A stretch of 10,000 nt of DNA, taken from contig CM022671.1 in assembly GCA_012295275.1 (NCBI GenBank), forward strand, positions 6,311,565 through 6,321,564, given 5' to 3'. The first letter of the stretch is position 1. Each line of letters begins with the position of its first letter. The stretch comes from Chrysomallon squamiferum (Eukaryota; Mollusca; Gastropoda; Neomphalida; Peltospiridae). The position numbers and the translations under genes were made by a program. Under the pieces are notes generated by a model. That model worked only from the letters and a program-made list of their open reading frames with translations, did no database searches and was not told where the DNA came from. Positions 6,552-10,000 of this stretch are shown one piece after another.

Positions 6552-9057
6552 GTAAATGAATAAATGTCCAGCTTACCCTGACCGCCTCTGGTGGGACGGA
6601 AATGAGCCACTGTGCGTCTATGACTACCTGTATTCCCACAGCAAACATGAACATGAGGAACTGGTACACGCCCTTCAGGTTGTTCTGCGAGTCCACGTCG
6701 CCAGGGAGGAGCGAGAGCGACGACGACTTCGACGTCAGAATGACCATCAGCTTAACGAGGAGGACGGCAAAGCAAAAAGCGTAGCTGACTCCGACGCCGA
6801 ATCGCGTGATCCCACACGTGGCTTTCGTTGGCACGAAGATGTAGGCGAAGAGAGTCATGTAGCAGAGAAAGATGCCGAACAGCAGCAGCTGCCCCAGCCA
6901 CATCGTTCTCCACCTGTGGCCCATGCGCGTGCCAAGCAGACGATAAAGAATGTAGATCTCGAACACGATGACGGCTAAAACGCCCAGACCGGCCAACACT
7001 CCAAGGGCGATAATCCATCTTTGCCCCACTTCGAAACGAGTCATGTTTTCCTCGGGAGTTCTTTCTACAAACGTGATCGGATACGACCCTGTAATCTCCT
7101 GCCCCACGGGGAATTTAATGAACGAGTAGTTCCCGGCTTGCGTCGTGTCTGGCGTCGTTGATAACCGTCACTGCTTGTGTCGTGGCTGCAGTGCTTGGTG
7201 CCGACGTCGTAGTTTGAAAAGCGGAACACTGACTACAAGGTGAAGGACATTCAGTCTTCCCGTATTTGTCAATGTTAAAATTTCTTCCCAGATCACCTAG
7301 CGTCAAGTGTTTACCTGGCTGCCAGTCGGCCAGCTGAAATAAACAAACAGTGGATTAATGTGTGTGTGTGTCTTGTCTGTTTGTGTGCGTACGTTTACAC
7401 ATGTGTTTGTTTTATAAATGAAAATATAAAGATTTTTATTTTCAAAAATAAATTGATGATATAAAATGCTTTTAATTTGTTTTTAATTATAATTTTACTT
7501 AATGTATATGCCTGTGTATCTGTTATATATATATATATGTTTTTGTTTTTATTTTATTAATATTATTTTGTTTTGTTTTTTCAAACTAACCTTCACGTAC
7601 TGTCCTCGGACTACTGTGTACACTTCGTATTTGGTGAAGTTGTCAGCCACGTCGCCAGTAACGTAACTAGTCCCGCTGACTTTCGTGTTGAAATAAAACT
7701 CGTCGTTCGCGGCTTTGAAGTGCTTGATACCAGAGAAAATGGAAGGTCCTCGGTTGCGAATGTTCATGAGGTAGGTGCACAGCTCGTACGTCCCAGTACA
7801 CGCTGACGTCGCGGCGTCGAACACGCCTTGCATGACGGCTCTCACAGCTATAATTGTGTAGGGAACAAACTCGTTAATTTTTGACGTTTTCAGAGACTGC
7901 GAGTTCAAGTCGCACGTCTTGTTGCCTGTCGTTTTGCATCCCCATTTCTTCTCCCAGTACTGAACAAACAGGTCCTTAGAGAACGAGGACGAGTCGTTGG
8001 GCATCAAGCCTCGCCAATGCTTAGTGAATGCATCCACCTCTGGCTTAAAAACCTCGGGAACCTTTCTGCTGACGACGATGCTGTTTTCGGCAGCGTCGGC
8101 AGCCTGTTTTATCACATCCGGGTTCCTGCCCCACGAAGACGTCCCGAAGAATATCAAAACGTCTTTCGCGGATCTGCGGACTCCAGAAGGCGAGTAATCC
8201 GCCTGGGCGGCTTTCAGAAGATTCCCGACGGTGTCGGAGTCACCGAAAACAACAACGTAGTGAACGGTGCTGTTCTTCATCAGTTTCTCTATCACGTCTT
8301 TGTAGTCGCCGTTTGCAGCGATTCTCTGAATGATGCAGATTCCGGCGTAATTAGCGTGAAGCTCGAAACTCTTCAACGAGTCTTTTCCGTCCACGCTGTC
8401 CTGGTACACCGCCTGAACGTACTTGGTGCGCAGAACGCTCTTCAGGATCCCCGAAAGAATCATGACGTCATTCTTGACCGATGGAACGGTTCTCAGAAAG
8501 TACGGGTACTTTCTCGCGTCGCCCAGTTGCTCGGATGTGGCCGCGTTGCTCACTGACGTCATCTTCATGTCGAGAAGCAGATCGGCCGCGGCCGTGGCCT
8601 CCGTGTTTCTCTCCGGACCAACGAACGCGAGAAGCTGTCGTCTGTCGACTCCGGGGGGTTTCGTCCTGCACTGCTCAAATCCCATGATGTTGTCAATGAC
8701 CTGTTCTTTTCTTCCGCAGTTATCAAAAGCAACACCGCCAACATCAACTCTGTTATTCACAGCTTGTCCATTCTTTTGTTTAAAACTTAAATTCTGTTTG
8801 TAATATCTTATCGCCCAGAAAAAGGCTTCCATGTTCTGGAGACCTTGCACGTTTATATCGTCGCCGCAGTCGTATGCGTCGGTTCCTTTGTCGTGGACGT
8901 CGAACAATCCTCCGATGTAGTAATGATCGCTCGTTCCTGTAAAAACTGTCTTCAAGGGAGGAATAGAGTTGTCAATACACTGCACCGTATCCGAGCCACA
9001 TTCCTCTTGAGCAGACGACAGGCAAACAAGGAAGATAACTCCTCCCACAATATACAT
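4054..9057 (-). CDS. Class C GPCR (Venus-flytrap, metabotropic glutamate receptor-like), six coding exon blocks
   Basis: This is a cell-surface receptor gene of about 1000 codons. Coding segments in transcript order are 9057-7591, 7333-6577, 5802-5428, 4765-4591, 4396-4199 and 4094-4054. Introns are 257, 774, 662, 194 and 104 nt, with phases 0, 0, 0, 1, 1; all begin GT and end AG and all joins keep frame. The order is signal peptide, bilobed extracellular ligand-binding domain, short Cys/Thr-rich linker, seven membrane segments, and a basic and Tyr/Ser-rich tail. That order is diagnostic of class C receptors, which dimerise and couple ligand binding to G proteins. The transmembrane part has the TM3 and loop-2 cysteines and the TM7 FVPK motif, close to the MPK of glutamate receptors. 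It lacks the full nine-Cys domain of those receptors and several of their ligand contacts, so the ligand is unknown. One frame change in the linker (7170-7117) must be explained by splicing or an indel. The upstream promoter and first exon are not visible. Confidence 0.88.
4095..4198 (-). other. Intron 5 (104 nt, phase 1)
   Basis: Donor AGAC|GTGAGT and acceptor TTTTTATTTTTAG. It contains a CA/CG-rich dinucleotide run in transcript sense at 4139-4166. It is very short, but both splice sites are strong. Confidence 0.72.
4139..4166. repeat. (TG)n/(CG) dinucleotide run
   Basis: TGTGCGTGCGCG followed by TG repeats in intron 5; an alternating purine-pyrimidine run. Confidence 0.9.
4199..4396 (-). 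CDS. Exon: distal cytoplasmic tail, basic and Ser/Thr/Tyr-rich
   Basis: The acceptor TTTAATTTTAG precedes 4396. The previous exon's last C plus TT forms the codon for Leu, and the frame runs open as LATRLRHPGSTYSTTNPHLY and onward to SAKGTLR. It stops at a strong donor, AGAC|GTGAGT, at 4199 (phase 1). The 198-nt exon is symmetric (phase 1 to phase 1), so skipping it would keep frame; it could be a cassette, though nothing here proves it. ERRRTQSE contains basophilic kinase consensus sites (RRxT and RxRxxS), plausible phosphoregulation sites in a receptor tail. I recognise no folded domain. Confidence 0.78.
4397..4590 (-). other. Intron 4 (194 nt, phase 1)
   Basis: Donor CCAC|GTAAGT and acceptor TTTAATTTTAG. 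It holds an (ATT)n array of about 58 bp. Splicing restores the frame GDP|LATRL. Confidence 0.78.
4447..4506. repeat. (ATT)n microsatellite
   Basis: Near-perfect ATT array in intron 4. Confidence 0.95.
4591..4765 (-). CDS. Exon: proximal cytoplasmic tail with PPxY and YxN motifs
   Basis: The acceptor (pyrimidine-rich stretch ending ATCGATCAG) precedes GTTCGACAACTC, giving VRQLVNMSQES, which continues the TM7 exon in phase 0 as FVPK|VRQLV. The segment is 58 codons plus one base and ends at a strong donor, CCAC|GTAAGT (phase 1). It is hydrophilic and rich in Tyr and Ser. Visible short motifs are PPSY (a PPxY WW-domain ligand, as bound by NEDD4-type ubiquitin ligases), IYVNN (pYxN, a Grb2-type SH2 consensus), and further tyrosines in SLYMED and GIYSEP. 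These are motif matches only and their function is inferred. The reading frame continues after the donor into intron as RKLFMSKTQT, which I do not treat as coding. Confidence 0.8.
4766..5427 (-). other. Intron 3 (662 nt, phase 0) with a homopurine/homopyrimidine tract
   Basis: Donor AAG|GTGACG and acceptor ATCGATCAG. The first half, in transcript sense, is a long UUC/UCC-rich run starting about 34 nt after the donor; the rest is AT-rich without ORFs. Removal joins FVPK to VRQLV. Confidence 0.8.
5018..5393. repeat. Homopurine GAA/GGAGAA tract of about 375 bp
   Basis: The plus strand is almost entirely A and G, in GAA, GAAG and GGAGAAGAA units, with scattered single T or C interruptions. The densest part is about 5190-5393. 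It lies within intron 3. Translation gives Ser/Pro/Leu strings on the minus strand, which are not a real protein. Confidence 0.95.
5428..5802 (-). CDS. Exon: extracellular loop 2 and TM5-TM7 (125 residues)
   Basis: The acceptor CTTTCCCACAG precedes GTG at 5802, and the exon joins the TM4 exon in phase 0. Residues 1-36 are loop 2, with Cys12 (WICNHY) the expected disulfide partner of the TM3 Cys. TM5 is about 38-56 (LLSLIYVMFLILVITLLAF). It is followed by the short third intracellular loop KAHGIATNHRES. TM6 is about 69-91 and carries IPVWLAWT, and TM7 is about 102-122. The exon ends FVPK at 5428, before donor AAG|GTGACG. The short, charged loop 3 ending in a Glu before TM6, and the PK after TM7, are class C features. 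The TM6 VWLAW pattern also recalls GPRC5/Bride-of-sevenless-type receptors, so subfamily placement between these and glutamate receptors is open. Reading past the donor adds only TLQRD and a stop, and the next exon restores the Val after FVPK, which supports the boundary. Confidence 0.88.
5831..6230. repeat. Compound TTTTG / TTTG / TTTA repeat
   Basis: (TTTTG)n runs from about 5831 to 5900 with TTCG interruptions, then (TTTG)n to about 5980, then (TTTA)n and mixed TTTA/TTTG to about 6215. The graded change of unit suggests stepwise slippage and point mutation. Confidence 0.95.
6245..6287. repeat. (TTA)n array
   Basis: Interrupted TTA/ATT trinucleotide run in intron 2, complementary to the TAA array at 6429-6469. 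Confidence 0.9.
6429..6552. repeat. (TAA)n then (TAAA)n array
   Basis: TAA repeats to about 6469, then ATAAAA units, then AAAT tetranucleotides to about 6552. The run ends about 25 bases from the intron 2 donor at 6576. Confidence 0.95.
6577..7333 (-). CDS. Exon block: linker and TM1-TM4, with an internal frame change
   Basis: The acceptor TTTATTTCAG precedes 7333, and the block opens LADWQPGKHLTLGDLG in the same frame as the previous exon. It continues to a small Cys cluster (TECPSPCSQC) and a Thr/Ser/Ala-rich stretch resembling a mucin-like linker. That frame meets TAA at 7117-7115. The receptor continues one base out of step from about 7164: STTPDTTQAGNYSFIKFPVG, then a sequon (NMT), TM1 (about 7017-6940), TM2 (about 6900-6835), the conserved TM3 Cys (6816-6814) with SYAFCFAVLLVK, a short loop, and TM4 (about 6672-6600). 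The block ends CAGG|GTAAGC at 6577, phase 0. Both outer boundaries are phase 0, yet the length is 757 nt, one base over a multiple of three. So either a cryptic intron of length 1 mod 3 (for example 7314-7149, 166 nt) is removed or a one-base change exists. Membrane topology fits family 3 receptors; the full nine-Cys domain of mGluRs is absent. Confidence 0.8.
7334..7590 (-). other. Intron 1 (257 nt, phase 0)
   Basis: Donor AAG|GTTAGT and acceptor TTTATTTCAG. The intron contains a short (TA)n at 7523-7538 and a (TG)n at 7359-7371 on the plus strand. Splicing joins YVK to LADWQ, restoring the class C pattern of a Tyr/Val-rich strand followed by a Trp after the ligand-binding lobe. Confidence 0.8.
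7591..9057 (-). CDS. Exon: signal peptide and Venus-flytrap ligand-binding domain (489 residues)
   Basis: Residues 1-16 form a signal peptide (MYIVGGVIFLVCLSSA), with likely cleavage before QEEC. Class C / ANF-receptor-fold signatures follow: YYIGGLFDVHDKG at 46-58, CGDDINVQGLQNMEAFFWAI at 64-83, VGGVAFDNCGRKEQVIDNI at 106-124, AFVGPE at 144-149, SNAATSEQLGDARKYPYFLR at 170-189, and AGICI further on. Together these are the first lobe and the crossover to the second. N-glycosylation sequons include NLS, NST, NDS, NKT and NFT. The start is placed at 9057 because the ATG directly follows a strong acceptor (long pyrimidine run, then CACAG at 9062-9058). The in-frame extension upstream is translated intron, rich in Phe. 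The 3' end is AAG|GTTAGT at 7591, phase 0. Relative to mammalian mGluR1, the position of the ligand-binding Asp after VPS is Val194. The whole lobe pair is in one uninterrupted 1467-nt exon. Confidence in the class is high; the ligand is unknown. Confidence 0.9.
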
Positions 9058-9110
9058 CTGTGTGAAAGGAGAGAAGAAAAAAAAAATAAAAAAAATAAAA
9101 AAATAAAAAA
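9058..9110 (-). promoter_or_regulatory. Splice acceptor abutting the start codon
   Basis: On the minus strand an almost pure pyrimidine/T run (9110-9064, interrupted by single A) leads to CACAG at 9062-9058, immediately followed by ATG. This is a textbook acceptor. It implies at least one further upstream exon, probably 5' UTR, beyond 9160 or outside the window. Confidence 0.7.
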
Positions 9111-9159
9111 TGAATGAATAAATAAATATATGTGTAACGTCACTTATGTGTGTATTCAA

Positions 9160-9329
9160 ATGTTAAAGGTCATTTAATCAAATATGTGGATCAGTGCGTA
9201 CAACGGGAAACAGAAAAAATAGGTTCAGTGAAATAGACTAATCATACAACCAAATCGTGATCAAAGAAATACAAATAAACGGGAATAATAAAAATATCCT
9301 GTGTTCAACAGCTCTAAAAACAATAAAGC
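9160..9329. other. AT-rich unique stretch upstream of the first visible coding exon
   Basis: Mixed sequence between the acceptor-side A-rich run and the AAT satellite. I see no exon, promoter motif or RNA gene that I could support. Confidence 0.5.
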
Positions 9330-9330
9330 C

Positions 9331-9408
<78 letters not shown>
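9330..9408. repeat. (AAT)n microsatellite, about 78 bp, followed by (AAC)n
   Basis: An uninterrupted AAT array passes into AAC repeats up to about 9421. It gives long Asn, Ile or Leu runs in the different frames, none of them coding. Confidence 0.95.
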
Positions 9409-9410
<2 letters not shown>

Positions 9411-9429
9411 CAACAACAACAAAAATATC

Positions 9430-9521
9430 AATAATATCAATAATAATGAGAACAACAACAGTAATAATAATAATAATAGTTATAATAATATTAATCGTAA
9501 CAACAACAATAGCAATAATAG

Positions 9522-9553
<32 letters not shown>

Positions 9554-9705
9554 ACAACAACAACAACAATAATATCAATAATAATCATAACAACAACAGT
9601 AATAATAATAATAATAGTTATAATAATATTAATCATAACAACAACAATAGCAATAATAATAATAATAATAATAATAACAATAATAATAACAATAAAACAG
9701 TAGTA
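9430..9705. repeat. 138-bp tandem duplication inside AAT/AAC satellite
   Basis: The block beginning AATAATATCAATAATAAT at 9430 recurs at 9568. Internal landmarks keep the same 138-base offset: the GTTATAATAATATTAATC block is at 9479 and 9617, and AGCAATAAT at 9511 and 9649. The two copies differ by a few substitutions, e.g. GAG versus CAT after the start block and CGT versus CAT after TTAAT. Confidence 0.85.
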
Positions 9706-9759
9706 GTAATATTAACAACAAAAACAGAGAACAGTAGTGGTAGTAAAAAGGAACAGTAA

Positions 9760-9925
9760 AAAAATTAATGATAGTTGTAGTAGTGTAGAAATTCAGTAAT
9801 ATGTAATAGTAGTAACAGTAGCAGCAGTGGTTATAGTAGTGTAATAATAGTAGTGGTAATAGTACTAGTGTAGTGGTAATAATTATAGTAGTGGAAATTG
9901 CAACCACAGTTGTAATAATAGTAAT
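9760..9925. repeat. Degenerate AGT/GTA-rich trinucleotide region
   Basis: Repeated AGTAGT, GTAGTGG and ATAGTAGTG words with frequent point changes; this is a diverged extension of the AAT/AAC array. No ORF with a credible product. Confidence 0.7.
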
Positions 9926-10000
9926 TTTACTTGAATTTTTCTGTATTTACTCAAAGCCATGTATCATTATCACTGTGATTAAAAAGCTGAATTCAGTAAT

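Larger units (their letters stand above)
5803..6576 (-). other. Intron 2 (774 nt, phase 0) made almost wholly of simple repeats
   Basis: Donor AGG|GTAAGC and acceptor TTTCCCACAG. On the plus strand the content runs TTTTG, then TTTG, TTTA and TTA repeats, a roughly 140-nt non-repetitive centre, then TAA and TAAA repeats. Long open frames here (Phe/Leu/Tyr/Ile strings) are repeat translations. Confidence 0.85.

Noticed and set aside
6556-6978. Plus-strand 140-codon open frame
   Set aside because: Antisense of the TM1-TM4 exon; the minus strand encodes the recognisable receptor.
8017-8803. Plus-strand open frames of 179 and 126 codons
   Set aside because: Antisense shadows of the ligand-binding exon, with no recognisable domain.
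7591-9057. Retrogene or processed copy, suggested by the large uninterrupted exon
   Set aside because: The downstream part of the same gene has five introns with conserved splice signals, so the gene is not a processed copy.
9058-9159. N-terminal extension of the receptor frame beginning at 9159
   Set aside because: It encodes a Phe/Ile run that is exactly the pyrimidine tract of the splice acceptor; the true signal peptide begins at 9057.
9238-9907. Poly-Ile, poly-Leu and poly-Asn open frames
   Set aside because: Translations of the AAT/AAC microsatellite in its several frames. Asn-rich proteins exist, but there is no splice or start context here.

Overview
The window looks like animal nuclear DNA from a compact-intron locus. 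The non-coding DNA is very AT-rich and full of simple repeats (TTTA, AAT, GAA, TG, degenerate ATGT). Short GC- and CpG-rich coding exons stand out from it. All supported exons lie on the minus strand, flanked by good GT/AG splice sites. The protein type and the repeat texture suggest a lophotrochozoan, most likely a mollusc and possibly a cephalopod. This is inference; no sequence here fixes the taxon.

The only gene I can support spans about 9057 down to 4054 on the minus strand and encodes a class C G-protein-coupled receptor of about 1000 residues. Reading in transcript order: one large exon (9057-7591) holds the signal peptide and the Venus-flytrap ligand-binding domain. An exon block (7333-6577) holds the short Cys/Thr linker and TM1-TM4. 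An exon (5802-5428) holds extracellular loop 2 and TM5-TM7. Three small exons (4765-4591, 4396-4199, 4094-4054) hold a 137-residue cytoplasmic tail ending in TGA. Intron phases are 0, 0, 0, 1, 1, and every junction joins in frame. There is one internal anomaly: within the linker block the reading frame changes by one base between 7170 and 7117. Either a short unrecognised intron is removed there (best candidate 7314-7149) or the copy carries an indel.

The region 1-4053, downstream of the gene, contains no supportable gene. It holds the probable 3' UTR next to the stop codon, then simple repeats. The region 9058-10000, upstream, is intron or 5' flank, dominated by an AAT/AAC satellite that includes a 138-bp tandem duplication. 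The introns carry long biased repeats: a homopurine GAA/GGA tract, and a TTTTG-TTTA-TTA / TAA-TAAA quasi-palindrome. These may affect splicing, but that is unproven.
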